From assembly GCF_903819435.1 (NCBI RefSeq), contig NZ_CAIJDP010000083.1:62001-126000 (forward strand): DNA of 64,000 nucleotides, given 5' to 3'. Shown here in pieces: positions 1 through 10,267 of the stretch. How positions within the stretch are numbered: position 1 is the stretch's first letter; each line of letters starts with the position of its first letter. Origin of the DNA: Flavobacterium salmonis (lineage in GTDB: Bacteria > Bacteroidota > Bacteroidia > Flavobacteriales > Flavobacteriaceae). The notes beneath the pieces are model-generated. The model was not told where the DNA came from. It did not search any database and worked only from the letters and a program-made list of their open reading frames with translations. The position numbers and the translations under genes are program-made.

Positions 1-2
1 TC

Positions 3-1859
3 GCTATTGAAAATGTCGATCTCAAATTTGCACTTTCCGGACTTATAGGTTTGTATTTGATGGTTTGTACTTATGCAGCAATCGGGCTTTTTATGTCGTG
101 CCTTACTTCGTATCAGGTTGTGGCGGCTATTAGCACTTTGGTTGTTTTGGCTGGTTTAAATTTTATTGGCAAATTATGGCAGGATATCGAATATGTAAAA
201 GACATTACTTATTTCCTGTCTATTGCAGGCCGTGCCGACGAAATGCTTGAAGGTCTTATCATTAGTAAAGACGTCTTTTATTTTATTTTAGTAAGCGCTC
301 TGTTTATTGTACTGAGCATTTACAAATTACAAACCGGAAGAGATGCACAGACTATTTCAAAAAGAGTTCTAAAATATAGCTTATTAATCACTGTCGTTTT
401 GTCCCTTGGTTATATCACGTCAAGAGCCCCTTTGACTTTGTACCATGATATGACCCGTACAAAAGACAAAACCCTTACCGAAAACAGTTTAGCGATAGTT
501 AAGCAAATGAAAGGACCGATTAAGATTACAGCTTATGATAATCTTCTGGACATTAATTATTATATGGCTATGCCTTATTTTCAAAATCAGGATATTGCCA
601 GTTTTGCTAAATACACCCGTTATTTGCCTCAAATTCAGATGGAATATGTGTACTATTATGATACATCTACGAATACAGCATTGTACGCACAAAATCCGGG
701 ACTGAATGATAAGCAGCTTGCTGAAAAAATGATAGAGTCCCAAGATCTGAAACTAAAAAAAGTATATAACCCTGCCGAAATTAAAAAAATTATTGACTTA
801 GGACCAGAACAAAACCGCGTAGTCAGAACGATAGAATACAACGGAAAGAAAACATTTTTGAGAATGTATGATGATATGTTCAAATCTCCTAGTGAAAAAG
901 AAATCTCGGCAGCCTTAAAACGCTTGGTGGTGACTGCCCCTAAAATTGTTTTTGCAACCGGTAACATGGAACGCAGTGTAGACAAAATTGGAGATAAGAA
1001 TTACAAAACAGGTTTCAATGAAATTACTTTCAGATATTCCCTAATCAATCAGGGCTTTGATGTATCTTCTGTTGATATTAATGCGCAGGATGTTCCAGAG
1101 CTGACAGATATCTTAATTATTGCAGATCCAAAAACGCAATTAAGTCAGGGTGCTCTTGACCGTATCAACAAATATATCGATCAGGGAAAAAACCTGATGC
1201 TTTTAGCAGAGCCTGAAACGAATTCGGCTTTAACTGCAATTACCGATAAGTTAGGTTTAGGGTATACCAAACAAACATTGGTTCAGGAAAGCGAAATCAA
1301 TTCTCCGGATTATTTAGTAACGGAACTTCAAAGAAATGTAGATTCGACTTTAATTAAGTTTAGCCCCAATCCAAATAATAATCCAATTCCGTTTTTAGGA
1401 AGCAGTGGTATAAAAATAGTTAAAAATGCAGGGTTTAAAGTAACCCCACTTTTAAAAACAAACAATCAGCCAGCCTGGGAATCACAAACTGGAATTACAT
1501 CAGTTTCACCGGAATTGAAAAAACAGCCTGCTGTAAAATCAGTTCCTCTTGTAGTAGCTTTAACCCGAAACATCAATGGCAAATCACAAAAAATAATCGT
1601 TGCCGGTGATGCTGATTTTATGGGTAATGCTGAGTTGAGCCGAGGCGGATCAGGGACATTTCAGTTTGTTACAGATCTCTTCAGCTGGTTCAGCAATTAT
1701 GAATTTCCAATAGATACAACACGTCCTGAAAGCACAGACAATAAAATAACAATTAATGCAAATCAGGTTTTCATCAGTAAAATGGTCTTCATCGGACTGT
1801 TTCCTTTATTGATTATATTAAGTGGTGCTTTTATATTAATTAGAAGAAACAGAAGATAA
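3..1859 (+). CDS. Gldg-family ABC transporter permease/auxiliary fusion, 5' truncated
   Basis: The reading frame is open to the window edge, so the true start lies upstream and only the C-terminal part is seen. The first ~100 residues hold hydrophobic segments typical of an ABC-2 permease. After another membrane helix (around residue 125 of the visible part) comes a large extracytoplasmic region like the GldG/ABC_transp_aux family, and a C-terminal helix ends in a run of arginines. Gldg-family fusions of this layout are common exporters in Bacteroidota. The family name comes from the gliding-motility protein GldG, but stand-alone GldG lacks the fused permease, so a gliding role should not be assumed. 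The substrate is unknown. An ATP-binding subunit is expected upstream, outside the window. Confidence 0.8.
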   Translation, partial: AIENVDLKFALSGLIGLYLMVCTYAAIGLFMSCLTSYQVVAAISTLVVLAGLNFIGKLWQDIEYVKDITYFLSIAGRADEMLEGLIISKDVFYFILVSALFIVLSIYKLQTGRDAQTISKRVLKYSLLITVVLSLGYITSRAPLTLYHDMTRTKDKTLTENSLAIVKQMKGPIKITAYDNLLDINYYMAMPYFQNQDIASFAKYTRYLPQIQMEYVYYYDTSTNTALYAQNPGLNDKQLAEKMIESQDLKLKKVYNPAEIKKIIDLGPEQNRVVRTIEYNGKKTFLRMYDDMFKSPSEKEISAALKRLVVTAPKIVFATGNMERSVDKIGDKNYKTGFNEITFRYSLINQGFDVSSVDINAQDVPELTDILIIADPKTQLSQGALDRINKYIDQGKNLMLLAEPETNSALTAITDKLGLGYTKQTLVQESEINSPDYLVTELQRNVDSTLIKFSPNPNNNPIPFLGSSGIKIVKNAGFKVTPLLKTNNQPAWESQTGITSVSPELKKQPAVKSVPLVVALTRNINGKSQKIIVAGDADFMGNAELSRGGSGTFQFVTDLFSWFSNYEFPIDTTRPESTDNKITINANQVFISKMVFIGLFPLLIILSGAFILIRRNRR

Positions 1860-1973
1860 AATCCCCCTCTATGTTGTCGTTAAAAATGATTTTCGATTTA
1901 ATTTTTGCCCCCCAATCAAAAAAACACCGAATTGACTTTTTAATGACAACCATTGGGTAAAAAAATAAAAAAA

Positions 1974-4784
1974 ATGACTAAAAAAAATATCATCTTTGGG
2001 ATGCTGCTGTTGTCTTTTCAAGGAGCGTTTTCTCAATTCAAAACTACAATTCCGCTGGATAAAAACGTTACAACCGGAAAATTAAAAAACGGTTTGACCT
2101 ATTATATTCTGCATAACGAAGAACCAAAAGACAGGGCGAGTTTTTACTTTGTTCAAAATGTGGGTGCCATATTAGAAGACGACAATCAAAACGGACTGGC
2201 GCATTTTCTGGAACACATGGCGTTTAACGGAACGGAACATTTTAAAGGAAAAGGCATAATCAAAATGCTGGAAAAAAACGGTGTTAGTTTTGGTAAGGAC
2301 ATCAACGCTTACACCGCTCAGGACGAAACGGTTTACAACATCAGTACTGTTCCGGTAACCAACGAAAAACTAATCGATTCTACCCTTTGGGTGTTACACG
2401 ACTGGTCCGGTTCTTTATCTTTAACCGATGCAGAAATCGATGCAGAAAGAGGTGTCATCCGCGAAGAATGGAGAACAAGAAGAACGAGTGATTTCCGTTT
2501 AAAAATGCAGACCGATCCTGTTTTGTACAAAGGTTCAAAATATAGTAAACGCGATGTGATTGGAGATTTGGATATCATCAATAATTTTAAATATGCTGAA
2601 TTGCGTAATTACTATAAAAAATGGTACAGACCGGATTTACAAGCTGTTATTATCGTTGGAGATATCGATGTAAAAGCCATGGAACAAAAGGTAAAAGCAA
2701 TATTTTCTGGTATTCCTTTAACTAAAAAAGCTACACCAAGAACGTATGAAATAATTCCGAAACATGACGAATTGTATTTTGAAACTGCTTCAGATAAAGA
2801 AGCTTCTTCAACAGCTATTACTTTGCGGTACATCATAGACGAACCACTTATAAAAGATAGTCTTGTAACACGTAAAAACGTCATGAACTCTTTTTATACC
2901 AGTATATTAAACAATCGTTTTAACGAACAACTCTTAAAAAATCAAGGTTCAAGCCTGAATTTAAAAACCTATTTTAGCGAAATTTCAAGATTAAATACCA
3001 CTTATAATATTTTGGCTTTAGGTAAAAAAGGAAAAACGCTGGAGGCATTTGAAGAAGCCTACACAGAAGCAGAACGTTTAAAACGCTTTGGTGCGATACA
3101 AGCCGAATTAGACCGGACTAAAAAACTTTTTATAAGTTCTTACGATGATTTTATCAGTAATAAAGATAAAATTGACAATGAAACATGGGCAGATAAATTG
3201 ACAAACTATTTCCTGAAAGCCAAACCTTTTCTTTCGGCTGAGGATGATTACAAACTAATAACAGGCATTATTAAAAGCATCAGTTTAGAAGAATTGAATG
3301 CTTATGTGAAAACCATTCAAAAACCAACAAATCAGGTGGTTTTGGTAACAGGTTCTGATCAGGATAAAAATGATTTCCCAAACAAAGAAGCCGTTGTTAA
3401 TGTCATGAAAAAAGTGGAAAACATGACTTTAGAACCTTATACAAAAAAAGAAAACAATGCGCCTTTAATAGAAAAAGAATTAAAACCAGCTGCCATCAAA
3501 AAAACATTTGAAGTAGCCGGAATAAAAGATGCCAAAGGATATATTTTAGAAAATGAAGCTAAAGTAATTGTGCTTCCAACAACGTATTCTCAGGATCAGA
3601 TTGTTTTCTCAGCATTTTCAAAAGGAGGTAAATCTTTAGTAAAGACAGAAGATCTCGCTTCTGCCGAAATCGCAACTGTTATTGCAAGATCTTCCGGACT
3701 AGGCAACTTTGATAATTTAGGTTTAAAAGAAAAGCTCGCCGGAAAAATGGCACAGTCATCTCCTTTTATTGGTGAAAATACGCAGGGATTCGAGGGAGGT
3801 TCAAATAAAGCCGATCTAGAAACGATGCTACAAATGCTTTATCTTTCTTTTGAGTCACCACGTTTTGATTCGAACATTTTTAATATTCTAAAAGAACAAT
3901 ATAAAAACAATTTAGAGAATATTAAAAACGACAATGAAAATGCTTTTAAAGAGGCTGTTGACTTAGCGAACTCTAACCAAAACCCACGTACGTTTCTGTT
4001 CAACGAAAAATTCCTGGAAGCTATTGATCTGAAAAAAGCTGAAAACATCTACCGTGACCGATTTAAAAACGCGGCTGACTTCACGTTTATTTTTGTTGGA
4101 AATATTCCGGAATCAGGATTAGAATTGATTCAGAAATACATCGGAAATCTAAAATCAAATCCGGCTGTAAAAGAGAATTATGTCAATCATAACATTGAAC
4201 CTAAAAAAGGAAAAACAGTTGTTCATTTTAAACGCCCAATGGAAGTTCCTAAGACAACTGTTTATTTAAACCTAACAGGTAAAACCGAGTACAGTAAAGA
4301 AAACGCAATGAATATTTATGTAATCGGGCAATTATTATCAAAACGATTCCTGCAGACGATCAGAGAAGAAGAAGGCGGAAGTTATGGGGTAAATGTAGGC
4401 GGAACCTTAGAACAGATTCCAGCACCAACTTTTAGTCTCGCACTAAATTTTGACTGTAATCCTGATAAACAGGAAAAATTGATGCAGATTATCTGGAAAG
4501 AATTAAATGATTTAAAGACGGTTCCGGTGAATACAAATGATTTGGAGGACATTAAAAAAGCGCTCCTAAAAAACAGAGAAGAATCGCTTAAAACCAATTC
4601 ATTCTGGAACAGTACCATTTATAATAACACTTTAAATCAGATTCCGTTTTTACAGGATGAAGACTATAAAAATTTAATTTCTAAAATTAATCAAAAAACT
4701 ATTCAGCAGTTTAGTAAGCACGTTTTGGATAGTTCTAGTAGTGTTGAGGTAATTATGAACCCTGAAAACACATCAGGAAAGTAA
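1974..4784 (+). CDS. M16 family zinc metalloprotease (insulinase/pitrilysin type), secreted
   Basis: The inverted zinc motif HFLEH is at residues 77-81, with the downstream acidic cluster of the M16 active site in the ERGVIREEW region. The protein is about 936 aa, matching two-halved M16 proteins in which the N-terminal half is catalytic and the C-terminal half is a degenerate copy. I chose ATG 1974 rather than the TTG 21 nt upstream because it gives a clean signal peptide (two lysines, a hydrophobic core, then AFSQ), which implies export to the periplasm or the surface. The family degrades peptides and small unfolded proteins. The gene stands alone, follows the transporter by about 115 bp and ends in a strong terminator. 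The substrate is not inferable. Confidence 0.9.
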   Translation: MTKKNIIFGMLLLSFQGAFSQFKTTIPLDKNVTTGKLKNGLTYYILHNEEPKDRASFYFVQNVGAILEDDNQNGLAHFLEHMAFNGTEHFKGKGIIKMLEKNGVSFGKDINAYTAQDETVYNISTVPVTNEKLIDSTLWVLHDWSGSLSLTDAEIDAERGVIREEWRTRRTSDFRLKMQTDPVLYKGSKYSKRDVIGDLDIINNFKYAELRNYYKKWYRPDLQAVIIVGDIDVKAMEQKVKAIFSGIPLTKKATPRTYEIIPKHDELYFETASDKEASSTAITLRYIIDEPLIKDSLVTRKNVMNSFYTSILNNRFNEQLLKNQGSSLNLKTYFSEISRLNTTYNILALGKKGKTLEAFEEAYTEAERLKRFGAIQAELDRTKKLFISSYDDFISNKDKIDNETWADKLTNYFLKAKPFLSAEDDYKLITGIIKSISLEELNAYVKTIQKPTNQVVLVTGSDQDKNDFPNKEAVVNVMKKVENMTLEPYTKKENNAPLIEKELKPAAIKKTFEVAGIKDAKGYILENEAKVIVLPTTYSQDQIVFSAFSKGGKSLVKTEDLASAEIATVIARSSGLGNFDNLGLKEKLAGKMAQSSPFIGENTQGFEGGSNKADLETMLQMLYLSFESPRFDSNIFNILKEQYKNNLENIKNDNENAFKEAVDLANSNQNPRTFLFNEKFLEAIDLKKAENIYRDRFKNAADFTFIFVGNIPESGLELIQKYIGNLKSNPAVKENYVNHNIEPKKGKTVVHFKRPMEVPKTTVYLNLTGKTEYSKENAMNIYVIGQLLSKRFLQTIREEEGGSYGVNVGGTLEQIPAPTFSLALNFDCNPDKQEKLMQIIWKELNDLKTVPVNTNDLEDIKKALLKNREESLKTNSFWNSTIYNNTLNQIPFLQDEDYKNLISKINQKTIQQFSKHVLDSSSSVEVIMNPENTSGK

Positions 4785-5357
4785 GAGCTTTAACATACAT
4801 TTTTTTTATTTTAATTAGTTTTAAAGGCTGTCTGATAAAGACAGCCTTTTTATTTACACTCAATATATATACTTTAAATAGGAGAAAATAATTTATCTTT
4901 TCATTAAATCTATAGGACTAACCTACAATGACGAAGAGAGTGTATGCAAATTTTTTTTTTGATATCGTATCCTTAATAATCCTGAAAATGCTGAATTCTT
5001 AGAGCATCTTTTTACATCTTGTAACCAACTTGACGAAAAAAAAATCAGAAGTTATAGAAAAAGTGCTCATATCCTCTTCCTGAAAATAAATTGTAAGATT
5101 CAGTTTTCAATTCTTACTTATAATTGACAAAGTGCTTTAAACAAAAAGATTGTAGATTTTATCCTAAAGCATTAAAATTTATCAGGATAGTATTCACTAT
5201 TGCTATTGAAATTAGTTTTATCTTAGCAGATATAAAAACATTTTAGATTTTATTTTTTTTTAGAAATAAAAATAAAATTGACCTAAAACAAGATGATTTT
5301 TCTGATTCATAAATGATTTTAAACAAAATCAAAATTATTAAATTTATCCTGCACAAA
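4785..5357. other. Intergenic region with a possible coding remnant
   Basis: Apart from the terminator, this stretch has no start-to-stop gene. On the plus strand 4963-5127 stays open for about 54 codons without a start codon, and its composition (Asn, Glu, Leu, Lys and Cys rich) looks protein-like. It could be the end of a decayed gene or chance. The promoter of the response regulator must lie in the AT-rich part after 5200, but no clear TAnnTTTG element was found. Confidence 0.35.
4823..4853 (+). terminator. Rho-independent terminator of the M16 protease gene
   Basis: A perfect 10-bp stem AAAGGCTGTC/GACAGCCTTT (4823-4832 and 4840-4849) with a 7-nt loop runs into a T-rich tail, about 40 bp after the stop codon. 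Confidence 0.85.
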
Positions 5358-5804
5358 ATGAAACATAATTACAGTCTTCTATTGGCTGACGATGATGAGG
5401 ATGATTGCGCTTTTTTTAAAGAAGCACTTGATGAACTCACACTTCCTGTTACTCTTATAACAGTTAATGACGGTGTAGAGCTTATGAATCATTTGACTAT
5501 AACAGATTCAGATAATTTGCCAGATTTGCTTTTTCTTGACTTAAATATGCCACGTAAAAACGGGTATGAATGTCTGGCTGAAATAAAAGAAATCAACGAG
5601 CTAAAAGAGCTTCCGGTGATTATTTTTTCAACTTCTCTGGATATGGAAATTGTAAATACAATGTATGATAAAGGTGCTTTATATTATATTCGCAAACCCG
5701 GTGATTTTTCCAAATTAAAACAAGTGATAGGGAATGCACTTAAAGTAACAGCCGAAACCAATTTTAAAAAACCTGAAAGAGAGGATTTTATTCTTCAGCC
5801 CTAA
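5358..5804 (+). CDS. Single-domain response regulator (CheY-like, Rcp1 type)
   Basis: A 148-aa receiver domain with the acidic pocket ADDDEDD near residue 10, the phospho-acceptor Asp61 in LFLDLNMP, and the conserved Lys113 in RKP. There is no output domain. An upstream in-frame ATG at 5313 would add a hydrophobic, lysine-rich 15-residue leader unlike any receiver domain, so the start at 5358 is preferred. The gene lies 18 bp before a large histidine kinase and is almost certainly co-transcribed with it, so it probably receives phosphate from that kinase. The partner it acts on is unknown. Small Rcp-like regulators of this kind often pair with PAS-rich kinases. Confidence 0.9.
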   Translation: MKHNYSLLLADDDEDDCAFFKEALDELTLPVTLITVNDGVELMNHLTITDSDNLPDLLFLDLNMPRKNGYECLAEIKEINELKELPVIIFSTSLDMEIVNTMYDKGALYYIRKPGDFSKLKQVIGNALKVTAETNFKKPEREDFILQP

Positions 5805-5822
5805 ATATTTACCTGGATACGC

Positions 5823-8800
5823 ATGACAAATAAAGAGTATTATTTTCTTCAGGGTGGAGGCGAAATGGGAGAGCTCATTCGGAATAAAGATTGGAGTAAA
5901 ACACCATTAGGAACTCCGGATATCTGGCCGCAAAGTCTTCGTACTTCGCTCGGTATTATTTTGAACTCAAAATTCCCAATGTTTTTATGGTGGGGCGATG
6001 AACTTACTTGTTTTTACAACGATGCATATCGTCCAAGCCTTGGAAACGAAGGTAAACATCCTAAAATTTTAGGACAAAAAGCAGAGGACGCCTGGCCTGA
6101 AATCTGGCCAATTATAAACCCTCTTATTCAGCAGGTATTAGCAGGAGAAGAATCTACATGGAGTGAAAATCAGCTTATTCCAATATACAGAAACGGAAAG
6201 ATTGAAGATGTCTATTGGACATTTAGCTACAGTCCGGTACACGATGAATCCGGAAAAATTGCCGGTGTAATGGTAATCTGCAGCGAAACAACAGAAAACA
6301 TATATTACCTTAAAAAATTAGAAGAAAGTAACAACCGCTATCTAAACAATATCATTCAGGCTCCAACTGCAATGTGTGTCTTCAGAGGAAAAAATCATGT
6401 TGTGGAAATTGTAAATGACATGATGCTTGAGATTTGGGGAAAAAGCAAAAATGAAGTCATAAACAAACCTATATTTGAAGGCTTGCCTGAAGCAAAAGGC
6501 CAAGGTCTGGAGTCAATACTGGATAAAGTTTATCAAACAGGAGAAAAATTTATTGCAAATGAACATCCTGTCAATCTCCCCCGAAACGGGAAAATAGAAA
6601 CCACTTATATCAATTTTGGATATGAGGCATTAAAAGAAGCCGATGGAACGATTTCAGGCATAGTAGCCATTGCTATTGAAGTAACAGAACAAATTATATC
6701 CCGTTCAAGAATAGAGGAAAGCGAGCATAAAATAAGGGCATTGGTAGAAAATGCTCCATTTGCCATTGCAGTTTATACTGGTGAAGAAATGATTATTGAG
6801 CTGGCCAATGAATCTATTATCAATATCTGGGGAAAAGGAAATGATGTAATTGGAAAATCATTTATGGATCTTTTACCAGAGCTAACCAATCAATTGGTGT
6901 TTGAGCAGATTAAAAATGTTTATAAAACCGGACAACCCTTTCATACAGAAAATACACCTCTGGATTTACTGGTAGATGGAAATTGGGGAACTTATTATTT
7001 TAATTATCAATTTACGCCATTGTATGATTTGAAAGGAAACATATATGGTGTTATGAATACCGGACTTGACCTGACAGATCTGAATTTAGCTAAGAAAAGG
7101 GTAGAAGAAAGTGAAGAAAATTTACGCAGTATGGTACTGCAATCTCCAATAGGTATTTGTGTATTGGATGCAGCAACTTTAGTAACCGAAATAGTAAACG
7201 ACAGTTTTATTGAAATAGCCGGAAAACCTTATGATGAAATAGCCGGTAAATACTATTGGGATGCATTCGTGGAGGTAAAATCGTATTATGAAGAGGCTCT
7301 TGAAAATGTAGTGGACAATGGTATCCCTTTTTATATCAATGAGGTAGAAATGATACTTGTTCGACATGGAAAAGAAGAAACTATATATGTAACCTTTGTT
7401 TATGCCCCACTTAAAAATATTGAGGGAGAAGTAAAAAAAGTTGCTATTTGGGTTTTGGATAACACCCCTCAGGTAAAAGCAAGACGCGAAATTGAAGAGG
7501 CTAATAAACAATTCCGTAATACTGTAAAACAAGCTCCGGTTGGAATTACCATTTTAAGAGGTCAGGAGCATATAGTAGAAATGGCCAATCAAGCTTATCT
7601 GAAACTGGTTGACAGAGACGAAGCATCCTTTGTAGGCAGACCGCTTTTTGATTCTTTGCCTGAGGTAAAAGAAACAGTTAGTTCCCTATTAGATGCGGTT
7701 TTAAATACAGGTATTCCCTATCACGGTAACGAAGTACCGGTTCCTTTAAGAAGACAAGGTATTGAGGATGTTTGCTATTTTGATTTTCTTTACCATCCGC
7801 TGAAAGAAGAAGACGGAAAAATTTCGGGTATCATTGTAACAGTAACTGAAGTAACTGAAAAAGTAGAAGCAAAAAACGAAATAGAGCAAAACGAACAACG
7901 ACTTAATATTATAGTAGAAGCCAGCGAGCTTGGTACCTGGGAATTGAATGTAAAAACAAAAGAACTTATCTATTCCAACAGATATCTCGAAATCATTGGC
8001 GGGTATAAAGAGTATGTAGAATTAACCCATGAACAGTTACTTAAACATGTCCATCGGGATGATCTGCCTATTAGAGAAAAAGCCTTTAAACATGCAATTG
8101 CATCAGGACATCTTTATTATGAAGCAAGGGTAATATGGAATGATGGGTCTGTTCACTGGGTAGAAGCAAAAGGAAAAGTTTTTTATGATGCAGATAATAA
8201 ATTAGAAAGATTATTAGGTACTGCCAGAGATATTACAGAACTAAAAAAACACCAGCAGGAACTCGAAGAAAGCGAACAAAAGTTCAGGCTTCTTGCCAGT
8301 TCAATGCCTCAGCATATCTGGACATCAGATACAGACGGTAATTTGAATTATTGTAATAAATCGGTTTATACCTATTCCGGTTTAACGCCAAAACAAATAG
8401 CTGAAGAGGGCTGGCTGCAAATTGTACATCCTGACGAGAGAGCTGAAAGTTCAAAAGTATGGATGGAGTCAATTGCTACCGGAAAAGATTTTTTATTTGA
8501 ACATCGTTTCAAAAGACATGATGGTGTATACCGCTGGCAACTAAGCCGTGCAAGTCCGCAAATAGATGAAAACGGAAAAATACAAATGTGGGTAGGTACA
8601 AGCACTGATATAGAAGATCAAAAAACTTTTACCAATGAATTGGAAAAACTGGTAAAAGAGCGTACAAAAGAACTTAGTTTGATAAACGAATCTTTGAGAA
8701 AAAGTGAGGAACGTTATCATTTAATGGTAGAGGAAGTACAGGATTATGCCATATTGTATCTAAATCATGAAGGAATAGTTGAAAATTGGAATATAGGGGC

Positions 8801-9854
8801 AGAAAAAATAAAAGGATACAAAGCAGAGCAAATAATAGGGAAATCTTTTTCAATTTTTTATACAGAAGAAGATCGAAAAAATAACCTGCCTAATAAACTT
8901 TTACAATTAGCCCGTGAAAGAGGAAAAGCAGTACAGGAAGGCTGGCGCATTAGAAAAGACGGAACTCTTTTTTGGTCAAGTGCGGTCATAACAGCTATTC
9001 GTAACAAAAAAGGTGAAGTTATCGGATTTTCAAAAGTGACACATGACCTCACAGAAAAAAAGAAAGCTGAGGATAAACTAAAGCTAAATGCATTGGAACT
9101 CGAGCAAAAAAATATAGAATTGGAGCAAATGAATAAGGAACTCCAGTCTTTTGCTTATATCTCCAGTCACGATTTACAAGAGCCTCTAAGAAAAATACAG
9201 ACTTTTGCCACACAAATTATAGATAGAGAATCCGATAACTTATCAGATGTTGGAAAGGATAAATTTCAAAGGATGCAGAACGCGGCAAAGCGAATGCAAA
9301 CTTTGATTAATGATCTTTTGGCTTATTCCAGAACCAATGTACAGGAAAGGATATTTGAAAAAACAGATTTATCAGCAATTATTGATGAAGTAAAGGAAGA
9401 CCTGAGAGAAGAATTAGAACTGCACAATGCGGTCATAGAAAAAGGGAAAACGTATGTAATAGATGTTATCCCATTTCAGTTTAGACAGCTTTTGTATAAT
9501 TTAGTAAGTAATTCTCTTAAATTTTCTAAGCCGGAAATACCGGCATTAATAAAAATTAACAGCAAAATAATTAAGGGAGCAACATTGACTCATAAAAATG
9601 TAGTCCCTGATATTGACTATTGCCATATTAGTATTTCAGATAATGGTATTGGTTTTGACCAACAATACAGTGCAAAAATATTCGAAGTGTTTCAACGTTT
9701 ACACGGAAAAATGGAGTATACAGGAACTGGAATAGGATTGGCTATTGTTAAAAAAATCGTAGAAAATCACAACGGATTTATTATGGCAAGTGGCAAACAA
9801 AACAAGGGAGCTACTTTTGATATTTATATTCCTGTAAATCAAAATAAACAATAG
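5823..9854 (+). CDS. Multi-PAS sensor histidine kinase, cytoplasmic
   Basis: A 1343-aa kinase without visible membrane helices. The first ~1100 residues are a tandem series of about eight PAS-type sensor modules; modules near residues 168-690 resemble each other closely, each closing with a short linker such as VEESEENLR or IEEANKQFR, and later ones (about 695-1095) are of the PAS_3/PAS_4 kind. The H-box has the phospho-accepting His1116 (ISSHDLQEPLRK). The ATPase domain shows an N-box (VSNSLKFSK), G1 (DNGIGFD) and G2 (GTGIGLAIV). The nearest partner is the receiver protein 18 bp upstream. The stimulus is unknown; the internal repeats suggest growth by module duplication. No receiver or HTH domain is fused. 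Confidence 0.92.
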   Translation: MTNKEYYFLQGGGEMGELIRNKDWSKTPLGTPDIWPQSLRTSLGIILNSKFPMFLWWGDELTCFYNDAYRPSLGNEGKHPKILGQKAEDAWPEIWPIINPLIQQVLAGEESTWSENQLIPIYRNGKIEDVYWTFSYSPVHDESGKIAGVMVICSETTENIYYLKKLEESNNRYLNNIIQAPTAMCVFRGKNHVVEIVNDMMLEIWGKSKNEVINKPIFEGLPEAKGQGLESILDKVYQTGEKFIANEHPVNLPRNGKIETTYINFGYEALKEADGTISGIVAIAIEVTEQIISRSRIEESEHKIRALVENAPFAIAVYTGEEMIIELANESIINIWGKGNDVIGKSFMDLLPELTNQLVFEQIKNVYKTGQPFHTENTPLDLLVDGNWGTYYFNYQFTPLYDLKGNIYGVMNTGLDLTDLNLAKKRVEESEENLRSMVLQSPIGICVLDAATLVTEIVNDSFIEIAGKPYDEIAGKYYWDAFVEVKSYYEEALENVVDNGIPFYINEVEMILVRHGKEETIYVTFVYAPLKNIEGEVKKVAIWVLDNTPQVKARREIEEANKQFRNTVKQAPVGITILRGQEHIVEMANQAYLKLVDRDEASFVGRPLFDSLPEVKETVSSLLDAVLNTGIPYHGNEVPVPLRRQGIEDVCYFDFLYHPLKEEDGKISGIIVTVTEVTEKVEAKNEIEQNEQRLNIIVEASELGTWELNVKTKELIYSNRYLEIIGGYKEYVELTHEQLLKHVHRDDLPIREKAFKHAIASGHLYYEARVIWNDGSVHWVEAKGKVFYDADNKLERLLGTARDITELKKHQQELEESEQKFRLLASSMPQHIWTSDTDGNLNYCNKSVYTYSGLTPKQIAEEGWLQIVHPDERAESSKVWMESIATGKDFLFEHRFKRHDGVYRWQLSRASPQIDENGKIQMWVGTSTDIEDQKTFTNELEKLVKERTKELSLINESLRKSEERYHLMVEEVQDYAILYLNHEGIVENWNIGAEKIKGYKAEQIIGKSFSIFYTEEDRKNNLPNKLLQLARERGKAVQEGWRIRKDGTLFWSSAVITAIRNKKGEVIGFSKVTHDLTEKKKAEDKLKLNALELEQKNIELEQMNKELQSFAYISSHDLQEPLRKIQTFATQIIDRESDNLSDVGKDKFQRMQNAAKRMQTLINDLLAYSRTNVQERIFEKTDLSAIIDEVKEDLREELELHNAVIEKGKTYVIDVIPFQFRQLLYNLVSNSLKFSKPEIPALIKINSKIIKGATLTHKNVVPDIDYCHISISDNGIGFDQQYSAKIFEVFQRLHGKMEYTGTGIGLAIVKKIVENHNGFIMASGKQNKGATFDIYIPVNQNKQ

Positions 9855-10267
9855 ACCTTTCAAATTAAACAGTCTTGCATGTAACAATATTGTTTTTTGA
9901 TTAGTTTATGGAGAAAAAACATGGAATTTAGTTTATCCTTTCGAGAGACTTTTCAATTCTATTTTTTTCAAATCAATTGATAAAACCTTAGTAAGTTTTA
10001 AGAAAATTTGCCTTCTGTAGCGGAAGCTTTTACGCATTAGGTTACTAATTTTTCGTTTTACTTTTGGTGTTACCTCATCCAGAAATATCATTTTCTAATA
10101 GAGTTGTTTTTGTGATCTAAAGACAGATTTTTTTAAAAGGAACCTATATCCATTTGATTCAATGCTCATAAATTATTCCTAAAGTATTGAATTAGTTCAA
10201 CAAATTAAATGAGGATTTCTGTAAAATTTGTACCACAAATTAAGTAACCCCTTTTAATCAATTAATT
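9855..10267. other. Intergenic region, no gene seen
   Basis: About 410 bp of AT-rich DNA between the kinase and the pectate lyase gene. No convincing reading frame, RNA gene or hairpin terminator was recognised. The pectate lyase promoter should lie toward 10200, but no exact TAnnTTTG element is present. Confidence 0.4.

Noticed and set aside
51-1859. Reading the first gene as the gliding protein GldG.
   Set aside because: The permease helices are fused to the GldG-like domain, unlike the separate GldF and GldG of the gliding system; it is better called a Gldg-family transporter fusion.
1953-1973. A TTG start 21 nt upstream of the M16 protease start.
   Set aside because: The ATG at 1974 gives a normal signal peptide and is the stronger start; the extra seven residues add only lysines.
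5313-5357. An upstream ATG that would extend the response regulator by 15 residues.
   Set aside because: The extension is a Lys/Ile-rich leader not expected in a receiver protein; the ATG at 5358 begins directly before the receiver fold.
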